Origin: Ahaetulla prasina
Lineage: Eukaryota; Chordata; Lepidosauria; Squamata; Colubridae
DNA length: 64,000 bases
Direction of reading: 5' to 3'
Assembly: GCF_028640845.1 (NCBI RefSeq)
Contig: NC_080540.1
Coordinates: 264,463,958 to 264,527,957, forward strand
Position 1 is the stretch's first letter; each line of letters opens with the position of its first letter. This document shows, one piece after another, positions 1 through 12,783 of this stretch. The notes beneath the pieces are model-generated. The model had not been told where the DNA came from, searched no databases, and saw nothing but the letters and a program-made list of their open reading frames with translations. The translations under genes were made by a program, and so were the position numbers.

Positions 1-2310
1 CAATCTATACATTTAAATGGTCTGAAAAAATATTTAGAAGCTCTAAATAGAAAAATGACATATCTGCAGGTCAGCAACAATGTGCATAGTCCCTATTATG
101 CATCAACACATTTTGCTTCAGGTATAACAGTTCAGTCACAAAACTTAGCAGAGCATAAAAAAATAACTTACGGGTTCAGTAGAAAGAGACAGGAAGAGAA
201 ATACTTTGAAGAAGCTTAGTATGTGCTTATGACCAATAAAGTATATCTCTAAACCTTTCTGAAAATTCTTATTGTCTTTTTACAATGCTTCACTAAACCT
301 TTAAGGCAAAACTGCCCTTTTCAAATAAATTCAACATTCTGAAATCAGGTTAAAAATATACTTGGCAATTTCTACTGAGAACTGCATTTAGAGTGTATGA
401 AGTATTTTTTATCTGCAAAACTGTGCCGTGATCTTTACCAATATAACCACTCGGATTTACAAGTTGCATTATTTGCCTTTGGGCCTTTCCCCTACTTTGG
501 TTTCATGTAAAATATTAATGCAAATGCCATTATATTTAATCATACCCCTATGGTGCCATTAAACTTTCAAAGCACAGAACAGTTGTGAGATATTATTAAT
601 TAGGTTACAGTTAAATTGTGGTCCATTTACTGTTCTCTAGAGAGGCAAATGGCTGTAGTCACATGATCTTAATTCAGGTGGTGTAGAAATACAGCAAAAC
701 AAATAATAAATTATTTATGATGTGGTGTTTGGGAATACAATATGCAGCAGCCTCCTAACTATGTAATTTGAGTTTGGAAGAAAAAAATAGTACATAACTA
801 AATATAATGAATTAATATGTGAAATAAATGCTGTTCACTATAAAATGGTATAGTACCAGAATATGAGGACTTCAACAATAATTAACTTACTGAAATATAT
901 GACTATATGCATTCACTGCATGTTGCATAGTTTTTAGGTCTCTATCCTTCTCTCACCTAGTGACTAGTAGGTGTATTCAGATTATAACTCAGAATTCCTA
1001 ACCAATGCATTTATAACTTGGAATTTTGAAAGCGAAACCCCATGTATCCAATAGGTAACTGATCAGTTGGGATAAACTTGATTATAAGAGCTTTTTCAGT
1101 TTTCTCTGTCATAAGGCCTTTTTCTATGCCATTCTGCCATTTTATCTTTTTAAGAGAGAGTGAGAGTAAAAGTTCCATTTGCATGTTATTATGTTACGCT
1201 TTAAGAAAAAGAAAAGGAGAAATAACTGCAAGTATGCTCAAAGCATTTTCTAGGCTTCCATGATAAAATATTTTTCCCTGAGTAACACTTAATCAGATAC
1301 TATGTAACATTTAAGTAATTCCCCATTTTTAAAAAATCATCCTCTCTTTCTGTCATTCCTCTAAACCTCTCAGGTACTTGTGGTTGTTTATCTTTCATGC
1401 TATGCAGATGAAACTAGATGTATTCCAAGGAAAAGAGAAGCTGAATCATCAGACATAAACATGCTATTCTTATTATCTTGGCACCTAAGCAAAGGCAAAA
1501 TTTTCCTTTCAAATACCACTGTGTGGCAGCTGTGACTGTCCTTAATGAGTGTTTTACTTAAAATAGACAGAAACTGGGAAGGCTTAAATGGGAACGATAC
1601 CAAGAAAACAGACCAACCAGCCAGATGGTGAGTACTTCCAGCAGGGTGGGGGGAGAGGCAGACTGTGAAAGAGTCAAATCACAGCAATTAACAGAGAATA
1701 AAGGGACATGTGGGAGCACTTACACTTTTGTGAAACACTCTTGTTTTTCATCATCCCCTACACATTTATATGTATGCATATGTAATTATATCTGACAGAC
1801 AGGTTGAATATTTACTTTTGGTCTGTTACAGCTACATTTTAACTATTCCCAGCCATATTAAATCTTCCATTTGAAACTAGATGCAGTTTTTCCCAATGCA
1901 ATTCCTAAATTGTGACATTAATTGCAAGTGTTAAACAATTTTTATCAAGCAAATTAATAGCAATATTTGTCTCTCTGCAATAAGTATGAAAGCAATAAGT
2001 AAGAAAGGATTCATTCTCTTCTTCCATGTTTTTGCTGAGAATTTTTGGCAATATTCATTAACCAGTTGCCTTTGAAGGACAGGAAATAAACCCTGTTAAG
2101 TAAAATAAGGACATATATAGTATCACAGTATTCGCAACATGCATGCTAAAATTGCATGATACAAAGCACCTTAAATCAATTTACATCTTCCCAATCTACT
2201 GTTTCTCAGATGCATTGGATAGCAGCTCTTACAATTATCAGTTAGCTTGGCACTTGGACAGTATAGTTTCCAAATTAAGGATAAAAGTTTATTAAACAAT
2301 GATTGAATTA
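1..2310. other. AT-rich DNA, no recognised gene
   Basis: No open frame here shows recognisable protein motifs. A weak trace near 2195-2270 resembles the degraded squamate MITE seen at 4838 and 22605, but is too diverged to call. The rest looks like ordinary unique non-coding sequence. Confidence 0.5.
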
Positions 2311-2935
2311 GAATTAGAATAGAATAGAATTCTTTATTGGCCAAGTGTGATTGGATACACAAGGAATATGTCTTGGTGCATACGCTTTCGGTGTACATAA
2401 AAGAAAAGACATTCATCAAGAATCATAAGGTACAACACTTAATGATAGTCATAGGGAACAATAGGCAATCAATTCATATTAGGAAACAATCATTAGAAAT
2501 CTTAAGGATACCAGCAACAAGGTTACAGTCATAAGTGGGAGGAGATGGGTGATAGGAACGATGAATAGATTAATAGTAATGCAGACTTAGTAACTAGTTT
2601 GACAGTGTTGAGGGAATTATTTGTTTAGCAGAGTGATGACGTTAGGGAAAAAACTGTTCTTGTGTCTAGTTGTTCTGGTGTGCAGTGCTCTAGCGTCGTT
2701 TTGAGGGTACGAGTTGAAACAGTTTATGTCCAGGATGTTAGGGGTCTGTAAATATTTTCACAGCCCTCTTTGACTCGTGAAGTATACAGGTCCTCAATGG
2801 AAGGCAGGTTGGTAGCAATTGTTTTTTCTGCAGTTCTAATTATCCTCTGAAGTCTGTGACTGTTTTATTGGGTTGCAGAACCAAACCAGACAGTTATAGA
2901 AGTGCAAATGACAGAATAATTCCTCTGTAGAATAG
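2311..2935 (-). mobile_element. 3' end of a CR1-group (L3-like) LINE
   Basis: This stretch is clearly homologous to 30005-30580. It shares the sequence next to the tail (TTTATTGGCCAAGTGTGATT), the 3' UTR and the end of the reverse-transcriptase ORF. On the minus strand it runs from ORF C-terminus through 3' UTR to a short, decayed tail of GAATA units at about 2311-2330. Only the last 0.6 kb of the LINE is present, which is typical 5' truncation. The open frames in it are broken. The tail is much shorter than in the copy at 29938, so this copy is older or its repeat never expanded. Confidence 0.8.
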
Positions 2936-5900
2936 TGTGCTTTACCATGAAATGATTAATTTGGTTGGATTTGTCTTATTGCAGTACCTAAATTTATCCG
3001 ATTATGATTTATTCAACTGTTAACCAAGCAGAGCTTTTATAATATATGGATCTAGCCATATGCTGAGTCTCAATAATGAATTTCAGTTTCAGTGAGTTTT
3101 CCAATCCTGATGTTTTTTCCATTGGCTAGCAAAGAATAATCAAGTTCTCTATTTAGTTGTATTCAACAACAACAACAACAAAACTAGCCGTGATTCTGCA
3201 TGTATTCTTACACACACAGTTTCACAGTCTGCAATTCCAGGCTTGATTTAGAATTAGATCAAGATTTTGAGTGCCACAAAGAAAAATCAGACTTTTTTTA
3301 ACGCAAGTGAAAAAGCATTGAAATCAAATCAAATCCAGGAACAATACAATAAACTCATATTTATCCCATTTTAGCAGATCTTAAACAGAAGTAAAATACA
3401 AGTCATTCAAATAAAAAAAATCATAATAACCTATCTATAAATTTGGCAATTCAAAAAAAATGGGGCAAACATTAAAATGATATAAACTAACATTCAGTAT
3501 GAGGTTAAATTTCTGGCTCAAGATTTTCACAGATTTTCTGACATTAAGGTTAAGGTCTCTGAAATAAACTTGTAGTTCCAGTCATCTTGGTCTTAAATCA
3601 GCTTTAAGTTCTCTACTCCCACAGATTTCAGTCAATTCCAAGATTTATCACCTCACTTGTTTTTTGCTTTCTCTCCAGAATCTTTTATCATTTTCCAACA
3701 GTATTTCAAGTTGTGAAATTCATGCCAAATTCTGTGATTCATAAATGTTATGATCTGTTTTTCTGCTGATTAAAGAAAATAGATACTGAAATGATATCTC
3801 ATTCATTGGGAAACTCATGTGGGCAACACATTTTTTTAAAACAGCAGTCAACTGCCTCACATTTAAAAATAACATTAATTATGTCTGACATTTAAATTGC
3901 AATTCCCAAACACATTTTGTACCGCATGTTAGATTACTGATTTTGCCAGTTGTGTCTGAAACAAACTTTCAGTTGTTTTCAGAATTCCTTTTTACAGGAG
4001 TATCTCTACAAATTAGAAGCTTTACCTAAATTTAGCATTAGTGCTACATATTTCATGCTTTATATATCAGATACAAAAGTATATTTGAATAATCTACAGA
4101 ATCTCATTTTGCATTTCAGTTGTGAAATGATTGAAAACAGCCTTGTAAGCAGATGCATCAGCAGGTTCCATTCCTTTTAATAAATGAGAGCAAAATCAGA
4201 TAATTGTGACATATAGCACATGGTTGTGACATTGTGACACATGTACCAAAGGAGTAGAGGTTGCATCACATTAGAACAATAATGCTTTTTTCATGCGTCT
4301 CTCCACTCCCCTACAAGGGAAATATAATTCCCTTTGAAGACTTAAGTTTCAATGTAGCAGTCAGGTTGACACTGAACCTGTTAATCTTAATATTTCATCT
4401 TTTAATTCTTAATTCAGACTCATTGTGCATATATTTTACGATATATAATTTTCTTCATCTTATTAAGGAATTGTTACTTTATTAAGACAAATTTGGATTT
4501 CAAAAGTTAACTTAGCTTTTTGATATTGCTGGTCTTGTTGCTAAGAATTATGAGAAGTGTAATCTGAACGCCAGGTTCCGTAGTATTAGTTCCAAAGTGC
4601 ATTTCTACCTGTACCAATTATCTTTTTGTATTTCATGTCTGTCTTCTGAACTAAACTACAAATGTGAGAGAGATCCAGTTCCCTAATGAAAAAGGACATT
4701 TTTAAAAAATTGTTACTTAATGGAGTTGAAGGATAGGTTCTGAATTTCAGTGGTGTAAAATCATGGCAGTAGATTTATACAACGTGGCCATCATTAAAGA
4801 CAGTTACAAACCCACCTAGTTGTTTATCCTCTGAAAACTATGGGTGAGGAATTCTGGGAATTGAAGTTCACACAGCTTCAAGCTGTTAATGTTGAGAAAC
4901 ACTGCCCTAGGAAATGCTTTGTTTGAAGTTTCAGTGAAGCAAAACAGAACTTGAAATGCTGCTTCAGGAGAATCTAAATCCAGAACCATTTTTCCTCAGA
5001 GACGATATATATTCCTAATATTAGCCAAAATTCTTAAGGTCATGTTTTTCTCTGATGTGTTTTTCTAACTTATCCGAAATAATTCCAAATACAAATATGA
5101 ATACAATTTAGCATCTTCCTCTGTTTCATATTCTACTTCCAAGATAGTTCAGGCAGCTTGAAAGAAAAGGTAGGCAGTATTATACCTGTGAATATCACTG
5201 TGTCTGAGAAAATTCTATTGATTGTTATAAAGCTCTTGGTTTTAAAAAGGGCTTATTTAAAAAAAAACATTAAAAACAAGGCTGGAATGTTTAATTCTAT
5301 CCTTTCTGCAGGAGGCAGCTTGTTTATCCCTCTTCATCTACTGCAAAAGCCTATCAAATTTCCCCCTGCCTGTTTTAATCTTGACTATTTGTTACTTTAT
5401 TTGGTTGCCCCAAAGCAGTTTTGGTTATTATTTTTTATTTGGTTTGTTTATTTTTAGTTGACCAAAAACAAAGGTAGGACAAAATTTAAAATGAATAATA
5501 GATCCTCTCTTCTAGCTTCATTTTTTGTATGGTTCATTTTTACACATCCAGAACTTTTTGCATTCCATCAACTATCCTTTTTGATCCTTAGTATCCTCTT
5601 TATAGCAACTTCAATCAGCTTAATGGCACTTTTTAACATCACTGTATTATGAGCAGCGCCTGCATCTTTTCAGGAACACTTTCTGTTCAATCTATTAGAA
5701 ATTTCATCTATCATTTCTTGGTTCTTTGTGTGTGCAAAAACATGTATTTTATCTTTCTGAAATCATTCTATTTTCATTCCTGTTCCTTTTATATGTTTTT
5801 TCCATGTCAATTGTTGTTAATAGAGCTAGGTCAGCTCTCATTATATTGTATTGTGCTGTCTGGAACAGTTTTCTTTTGCTTTCAGTTTTGTAGCTGATAG

Positions 5901-6399
5901 CCTTGCAAGTTTAGGCAATTTGTTTCTCTTTATTCATTCCTGCTTATTGCCAATACAAATTTATGTTCATTTGTTTCTCCTAAGCATAATGCTGAAATGC
6001 CGATAATATAATCAATTGTCTTATTAAGGAGTCCTATCCATTCTTTCAGCTTGGTTTAGAGTATGTTCTTTTAGTGACTACTCTCTTCTGAGTCTCCTGG
6101 GATTGTTTCAGCCATTTAAATATTTAACTACATTCTAATTTCAACTATTCAATTATTTTGCCAATAGAAATAAATAAATTCCAGGAATAGTGCAAGCAAA
6201 TCAATTCACTTTCTCCCTCACCTTCATTTAATAAACAGATTACTGATAAATTCTTTTCTTGAAACTTTGCTGAAATGAATAGCACTATATGCAGTAATTA
6301 GCATTTTTAACTCCAGAAAACATACTTTATTGGCTGATCAACCTAGCTAGTCTAATATTCTTTCATGAAATTTATTTGCATTTATGTGAGGTTAAACTA
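2936..6399. other. AT-rich DNA, no recognised gene
   Basis: Apart from the MITE trace at 4838-4906 and a short (CAA)n run near 3168-3182, I see nothing interpretable. Open frames of 60-99 codons at 3950-5900 have AT-driven composition (F, L, I, K, Y) and no family motifs. Confidence 0.45.
4838..4906 (-). mobile_element. Remnant of a squamate MITE
   Basis: The text 'gaattctgggaattgaagtt' followed by 'gttgagaaacactg' matches the pattern of a common squamate inverted-repeat element also seen at 22605-22705 and inside the hAT copy at about 53930-54040. It is short and diverged. No target duplication was identified. Confidence 0.4.
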
Positions 6400-6490
6400 A
6401 GAAATCTAGCTCAAAAACACCCAATGAATTTCCATGGCTGAGAGTGGATTTGAATCTAGGCCTAGTCCAAAACTTTAACTACTGTACCTG
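6400..6490 (-). mobile_element. MIR/CORE-SINE-like remnant
   Basis: On the minus strand the stretch resembles the tRNA-related head of an ancient MIR-type SINE, including a B-box-like 'GGATTTGAATC' block on the plus-strand side followed by sequence like the MIR start. It is heavily diverged, so the family call is tentative. Confidence 0.4.
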
Positions 6491-6817
6491 TATATCATAA
6501 CATAGTACTCAAATTATTTCCTTAGACGCATGAATGCTATGTAAGGCAATAAACAATATGACATAAAAGGATACCACATTGATAATTATTTGTAATTGTT
6601 TATATTTTTATTGTTGATGAGAGAAAGATAACAAAAGCAGTAGGATTAATCTTGGATCCTAAGCACCTAGAGGGGTGGGGAGAGAAAACTGGCATTAGCA
6701 CATTCCAAGTGATGGGACCAAAGCAAAAATTAAATTTGATTTAAATTAGTTTAAAATATCAAGCTATTAAATACAATCAACATAAGTTATTCCTATGTTA
6801 TTAATGCTTTCATTTAT

Positions 6818-6853
6818 CTCTATCTATCTACCTACCTACCTACCTACCTACCA
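6818..6853. repeat. (CTAT)n/(CTAC)n microsatellite
   Basis: About nine tetranucleotide units, switching from CTAT to CTAC midway. Confidence 0.9.
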
Positions 6854-7346
6854 CACTGATAAATAAAAAATAACTGCAGGCTGCAAATGTAAAATCTTAA
6901 GCCATCTTTCTGAACTGGTGCCTTTCAAATGGGTTGAACTACAGTTGCCGTCACACTCACCTGCATATGCAGTGGGGTTTATGGTGTGACACAACTGACA
7001 GGCACTATGTTGAGAAAAGCTGATAAAGTATGTGAATGAAATCATCTGACATCAGAGAATGTCAAGGAGGAAAACTTGCATAAATGTGAAATAGGTTAAG
7101 AGATTTTGCTATTATTAATAAAATAGGTTGCTCTGAGGAAATAGAAATTGGCAAGAGTAATAGCATAGTCATGAATTAAACAGCAGCTTAAAAGCAAGAG
7201 ATCCATCCTACAACACATGTTGCTTTGCTGTTAAAAAAATCATCTGGCATATCAAGGCAATGATCATGGGTTTAAAAGTGGATGAAATTAGAAGGAAATT
7301 ATAACAGGATAACAGAGTTGAAAGGGACCTTGGAAGTCCTCTAGTC

Positions 7347-8123
7347 TGGGGGCCCCCAACCTTTTGGACCTCACTAAATTTATAATTTTAAATTCTACGG
7401 ACCACTAATATGTGCCTAATGACCAGCTGGGTGGGTGTGGCCAGGTGGTAATGTCACTGGGTGGGCATGGACAACTCAATGTCACTCACATTGAGGGGCA
7501 CCTCCTCAGCCTCTACTCACCCCTCCCTAGCCACTCACTCCTCGCCTCCCCGCCAGGGCTCCTTAGGGCTCCAACAGGAAACAGTTGTTGGAGTTAAGCA
7601 GCCACCATGAGAAAGAGTTGGCAAAACAGTTGGCCTAGTTCAAATTGAATCTGACCGAGGAGAAGGCTCAGCAGAAGCACCTCACTGAGGACTACGAGCA
7701 TAGGCTTTCCAAGCAGAGGGAAGACCTGCGGGAATGCAAGGCCAGGTACCAGCACCTGGAGGCTCAGTGGGCTGAGATGGTCTGTCAGTCCTAGGCCATG
7801 ATGCAGTCCCATTGAACAAGGCCCTCCGGCTCTTTGCCACCTGCACAACTTCCCTCCAGCCTTTGCTCAAAGCCCCACACCAGGAGGCTGAAGCAGACCC
7901 CAAGTGGGAATTTCTGCCCTCTCCAACCCGCACAAAAAGACCCCGAAGTGGGAGTCTCTCTACAGCAACACAAATGTTCCTTGCACATATCCGGCCCAGG
8001 GGCCATACTTTGAGGACCCCTGATTTAGTGTAATATAAAAAAATGTAAATAATTTTTCTGTGGACCACCAAAATTTTCTCAAGGATCACCAGTGGTCCAC
8101 GGACCACCTGTTGGTGACCACTG
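7347..8123 (+). mobile_element. Non-autonomous hAT-type element with gene-like cargo
   Basis: The left end reads TGGGGGCCCCCAAC and the reverse complement of the right end reads CAGTGGTCACCAAC, giving imperfect terminal inverted repeats of hAT style. The flanks are CTCTAGTC (7339-7346) and TTCTAGTC (8124-8131), an 8-bp target duplication with one mismatch, as expected for hAT. No transposase is encoded. The middle (about 7573-7990) is more GC-rich than the flanks and reads as coiled-coil coding sequence. The element sits inside a CR1 3' end, so it is younger than that CR1 copy. Confidence 0.75.
7573..7990 (+). pseudogene. Captured coiled-coil coding fragment (transposon cargo)
   Basis: One frame from about 7573 reads as a charged, Glu/Gln/Lys/Arg/Leu-rich helix for about 75 codons, with motifs such as HHEKELAKQLA and SKQREDLRECKARYQHLEAQ. 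It is interrupted by TAG at 7636-7638 and TAG at 7792-7794, both one base from CAG (Gln). After a probable single-base loss near 7813 the same protein seems to continue (ALRLFATCTTSLQPLLKAP) to about 7990. A pyrimidine-rich stretch ending in CAG lies just upstream and could be an old splice acceptor. The composition suggests a centrosomal or cytoskeletal coiled-coil protein, but I cannot name the parent gene. It is not expected to be functional. A chance frame is possible but unlikely, given the continuous heptad-like pattern. Confidence 0.55.
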
Positions 8124-8230
8124 TTCTAGTCCAACCCCCTGCTCAAGGGTCCTATATACCATTTTAGACAAATGGTTGTCCAGTCCCTTCTTAAAAGCCT
8201 CCAGTGTTGGACTTATTCTATCTCATTCTC

Positions 8231-10420
8231 ACTAATATATTATGCTCTGGTAACAAATGGAGAAATAAAAACTAGACATATATAATTAAAACTTTTAAAC
8301 AAGAAGGTGAAAACTAATATAAACTAATATAAAGTAAGGAAGAAAGAAGGAAATCAAAAAGCAAAAAATGCAAGTAAAGAAAAAAAGTTGAAGAAAATGA
8401 GGAAAGCAAGAAAAATATATAAAGTGACTTCTAATATTCTTTACAGCAGTTATACTGTAAATAAAAATATAAATTTTAAATTTTCTAGAGTTAGATCAGA
8501 AACTAAAGGGTTTTTTGATGTGATTAACTTAAGAGTCTATCAGTTTTAATTCATGAAAGCCTCTCACATTCAACTACATGACATGCTACACACTGAGTAA
8601 TATTAAAGTACTAACATCTATGGATTATAATTTTTCTTTTTTGCATTGGGATTGTAATTGCATTTAATTGATTTTATGACTGTTTGCCACCAAGAATCTC
8701 TTCTCAGATATGTGTGACCATACAAACTGGATCGATCAATCAACCAATACAGATTAATAACATTTTACATTTAATAACATTTTACATGTATACAAACATA
8801 AAAGATGGAACAAATACAATTAGTGGTGTCTCAGTAAACCACTCAATCAACCACTTGATTGTGCAAACACTATAATTACATGGATATGTCTAAACTTCTG
8901 ATATAAGTACAGAGGTTTGGCACATGTAGGTTTCATCATTGTCTCCCTCCCCGCCTTAATGCTCACAAAATACTTCTTTCATTAAGTTGGTTTTGTATAC
9001 CAACTAGCATTAGTTAATTTCTTAAAGGAGTATACCAATATATGCTGAGTATTTTTGCAGACAAAATAAGAGGGGAAAAGAAATTTTAAGTAATAAATTT
9101 CACTTAAAATTAAGCTCCACTGTATTGTAGCTATTAAAAAGACATGAGAAGGTTTCATTTGTGTCTGGAAATAAGGGACATCTCACCCCATCATAACTTA
9201 GAGATTATGAAAGAGCAAAGGAAGAATGTATAACATTGATGGCAATTTTAGCTTTTGGCATACTCATTGCAAACATGCATGTAACCCAGCTTTTTCTCTG
9301 TGAAGGGTATGTTTTGCCAAGGAAAATAACCTTTGCAAATTATGCCTTCACATTTTCAGAGAAGTCGAAAATAGAAGGATGGAAGTACAATCATCTTGTC
9401 ATTATGAAAAGTATTGGAAAACTTCACCATTTTTTTTTTACATCTATTCTATTTTGACCCCCAGGACAAATTCACAGAGATAAATAAAGGAAAGGGTCCT
9501 TGTGTTTGTTCCTCATCTGGCTTATTATTAGTGAAATGAATTTTTGTGTTTAAAACGTAAAAAGATTCCTCTCGCTCACCCTTCTCTCTGCCATTTTTCT
9601 CTTCAAAGTTAGTTTAGATAAAAGTAAGTCTTTTCAATACTTTTAATAAAATCTATTATTAATAATAATGATAATATTGAATGTCTTATTAATATGTTCT
9701 AATATCCGGACTAAACCATACTTCTGTAAAATAACTATATTAAGTGTTGTCTGCAATGTTTGGTTAAAACAATCATTATTTGTTTTTTGCCTTAAAAAGT
9801 TTTATTTTAACATTCTTATCCAATAACATATCCAATAACATATTTAATGTACCATCATATACAATTAATCGGATCTGCCCGGTCACCACCCCCTTCCTTT
9901 TACTCTCCTTCTCTACCTTCTTCTACTTTCCACAACCATCCTCCCCCTCTCTTATCTACATCCTCTCCTCCTTCCTCCCTACTCCTTTCTTCTCCCTCTT
10001 CTATCCCTCTTCCTTCCTTTCCTCTTCCTCCTCTTCTCTTTCCTACCTCCTTCTCTCTTCTACTTCCTTCTTTCCCATCATTCTGAAGTGGTAGCCAGGC
10101 AGCTCCGATCTTACATTAATTATACATCTTCAATCATCTTTGTACATTAACTATCAATCCATTTTCTACCCTCATCCCCCCTCAGCGTTATCATTATTTG
10201 TTTTTAAATAATGTTATTTAAAGTTATTAAAGCTGTCCCTGTTTTTTATGTGGATCACAATGTACATAAAAACAGGCAGAGATTTGATCAAAGATTTAAT
10301 CAAGACTGCACAGCTGCAGTCTTTTTAAATATATATTGCAAGTACTCCTGATTATGTTAGGAGCTTTAATTTCTTTTAAAAAATGGGAACTGCTGCTATT
10401 TGATTAGTGGTTGTATTGTT
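8231..10420. other. AT-rich DNA with low-complexity tracts
   Basis: 8260-8440 is purine/A-rich and resembles similar tracts at 22080-22160 and 57900-58060, perhaps the same old repeat family. 9886-10084 is almost pure pyrimidine. The two overlapping open frames there (Ser/Pro/Leu/Phe only) are composition artefacts. Confidence 0.45.
9886..10084. repeat. Polypyrimidine tract (~200 bp)
   Basis: A run of C and T with very few purines. It has no regular unit, so it is a low-complexity homopyrimidine tract rather than a microsatellite. Confidence 0.8.
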
Positions 10421-10426
10421 CAACAC

Positions 10427-10819
10427 AGGTAGTCCTCAACTAATATGTGTTTAGTGACTATTCAAAGTTACAGCAACATTGAAACAAGTGACTGACAACC
10501 TGTCCTCATAATTTTGACTGTTGCAGTATTCCCATGGTCACATAATAAAAATTCAGGTGCTTGCCAATGGGCATATATTTATGATGGTTGCAGTATCCTA
10601 GGATCACATGATCACTATATGTGACTTTCCTAGCTGACTTCCAATAAGCAAAATCAATGGGGGAAAACTTAACAATCATATTCACTTAATGGCCACAGTA
10701 ATTCACTTAAGGACTGCAGCAAAAAAGGTTATAGAATTGGGTGCAACTCACTTAACAACTGCTTTGCCTAGTGATGGAAGTTCTAGTACCAATTGTGATC
10801 ATAATTAGGACTACCTGTT
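10427..10819. mobile_element. MITE with AGGTAGTCCT inverted ends
   Basis: The left end CAGGTAGTCCTCAAC and right end AGGACTACCTG are inverted repeats. The interior has the 'cacttaa..gtgac' style typical of a common squamate inverted-repeat element. A second copy lies at 36895-37232. No clear target duplication was found, so the superfamily is not assigned. Confidence 0.6.
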
Positions 10820-11859
10820 TTCTGTCTATCTCTTGTTGAATTCAGATTTCTAGTGAACAGTCCATAATTCAGTATCTACATATAAATCATAGTGAATAGG
10901 GGTACAATAATCTACATTTACTTGTCCAGTCACGTTTAAATTGCCATTCTACTGTGACATATTTTATTCAGATTCAATCACAAATACTATAGACTAAAAT
11001 TAAAGTGTTCCTCATTTTCACATTTTAAGAGGCAGCTTTGTTGTAAATCATTGTCAATATGTTTTGCTACCTATAGTTTCTCATTAATGCTTCAGGGAAC
11101 ATTTTTTAAAAATCAAGAGGTGTTATAGAGTGAATAGGAATTAAAGGATATGTGCAATTATCTTTTAAAATCCAACTGGTGCAAATATACACTCTAAAAG
11201 TCTTCTGTAGGGCTCAAAAAGTATTTATGTTTATACAATAATAGATCAATATAGTTTCCCAAGTGCGGACATATTTTTGAAGACTAAAACTTCTTTGATT
11301 GCCCTGAGACAAGATTAGTGTTGAATTGTAATAAGTTAGATGTAGTAGATTGTAAGTCTTATGGAATTGGGCTGCCTCTAAGTTGAATAGATAAAGATAT
11401 ATAAAACTTGACTATTGACTGAATCATTCATGACAACAAGACTCAAACAAATATAGCACAAATAAACAATAGTAGGTTTGAAAATAAAATATTTAAGGCA
11501 TGAAACAAAGCAAACCCCCAAAATGCTATTGTTTGATATATTAGGGAAAGACTATAGGACTCCCATGTTTGTTTGTTTCTCCTGAATGTTGACAGACTGT
11601 GGCCCTGATGGAAATGCAGATGCTTTTTCAGGGGGTTGATTTGTTTAAAATTTTGTACGGCATAATAAATAGTGCATAAAATTCACAGAAAAAGTATATA
11701 AAATGTATATCAAAATATAAAACACTAGAGCAGTGAATTATTTTAAAAACACAGTAAAAGTGATGAATAAAATTTTGAATAAAATTAAATTATGTATGCA
11801 CAATTAAGTGGAATGACTAAACCTAAGGGCGAATATCTAGATAATTTAGCTATTGGACA
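10820..11859. other. AT-rich DNA, no recognised feature
   Basis: No open frame with motifs and no repeat structure that I can support. Confidence 0.45.
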
Positions 11860-12783
11860 GCAGTGGCCTCAAGATGATGTTTTTCATGCAGGGATCTAGG
11901 AACCTTCTGAGGGAGCATTCCGTCCCAATCTGATGTAAAATTTGTGAGATGTTCCCACAGTTACCGTTAGGATTATCAACCAGCCCCCATTTATATTTCC
12001 AGCATTGGCACCTGCCATGGTCAGTTTGGGCCTATTTGGGTGCTGTCCAGATTTTTTGGGGGAGATCAAAGCGGGAGGAGTGTTGTACTAGAACATACAC
12101 TAAATTAATCAAATCTAGGTTAGAAATTGCCCACTCCTGGCAGCATGCTATGTCATTGTCAAAGTCTTCTCTGATTAATTGCTGTCTCAAATTTCCATTG
12201 TGGATTCCGAGATTGGAATCTGAATATTTGATTGTGACAGTCCCCATGTATCAGTAATAATAGGTTTACTTCACATTTTTGCCAGTACCTTTTTAAGGCT
12301 GATTGTCTTCTAAAATGGGTGTGGTATGTTAGATAATACTAGTAGCCATTCAGAAGGCATTGATTTCATAGTTCCTGATATAGCCTCATAGTGTGATTAA
12401 ACTGGATATCCTCTACTTTAGTATGGGCACTGTTTAACCATACAGGGCTGCAATACTCAGCTGCTGAATAAGAACTGTAGTACTTGCTCCCCAGCTGGTG
12501 CCAGAAGGCTTATGAAGAATATTGTTCCTTTATTTTTATTTTATCCATGTTTTTTTAGGTGTTCCCTAGAAGTTAAGGACCGATCAAAGGTCATCCCTAA
12601 ATACTTTGGATTATGGTTAAACTGCAACAGCTGGTTCCTAAATTCCACTTTTGGTGTATAGTTAGTTTGTCTGTTCCAGTGAAAACAGGCCAACTCTGTT
12701 TTGCTGATATTGGGTTTTAGCCTCCAGATTTCAATTAATGTGGTGCAATGTAGACTAGCCTCCTTGTGATGAACACTGGGCAA
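11860..12783 (-). mobile_element. Old non-LTR LINE fragment (Vingi/Ingi-like?)
   Basis: On the minus strand, 12783-12541 encodes a reverse-transcriptase C-terminal pattern: KPNISKTELACFHW, then NPKYLGMTFDRSLTSREHLK. A second block at 12247-12032 ends in RFDLPQKIWTA, which resembles the FDLPRxxWxxLNRFRTG block found near the end of ORF2 in this kind of LINE. The frames are broken by stops and shifts, so this is a decayed 3' part. I favour a Vingi/Ingi-type element from the 'KTExxxFHxxN...YLGVTxDRxL' pattern. The clade is uncertain, but non-LTR origin is fairly secure. Confidence 0.6.

Larger units (their letters stand above)
7297..8230 (-). mobile_element. CR1 LINE 3' end, interrupted
   Basis: 7297-7346 ('gttgaaagggaccttggaag') and 8124-8230 ('ttctagtccaaccccctgct') together match the 3' end of the CR1 copy at 55660-55790, read on the minus strand. 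The two halves are separated by a 777-bp hAT-type insertion. Joining them around the 8-bp duplication restores the homology. Only the terminal ~150 bp of CR1 is present. Confidence 0.8.

Noticed and set aside
9780..10094. Two overlapping open frames of 79-104 codons
   Set aside because: Composed almost only of Ser, Pro, Leu and Phe; they follow from the polypyrimidine tract.
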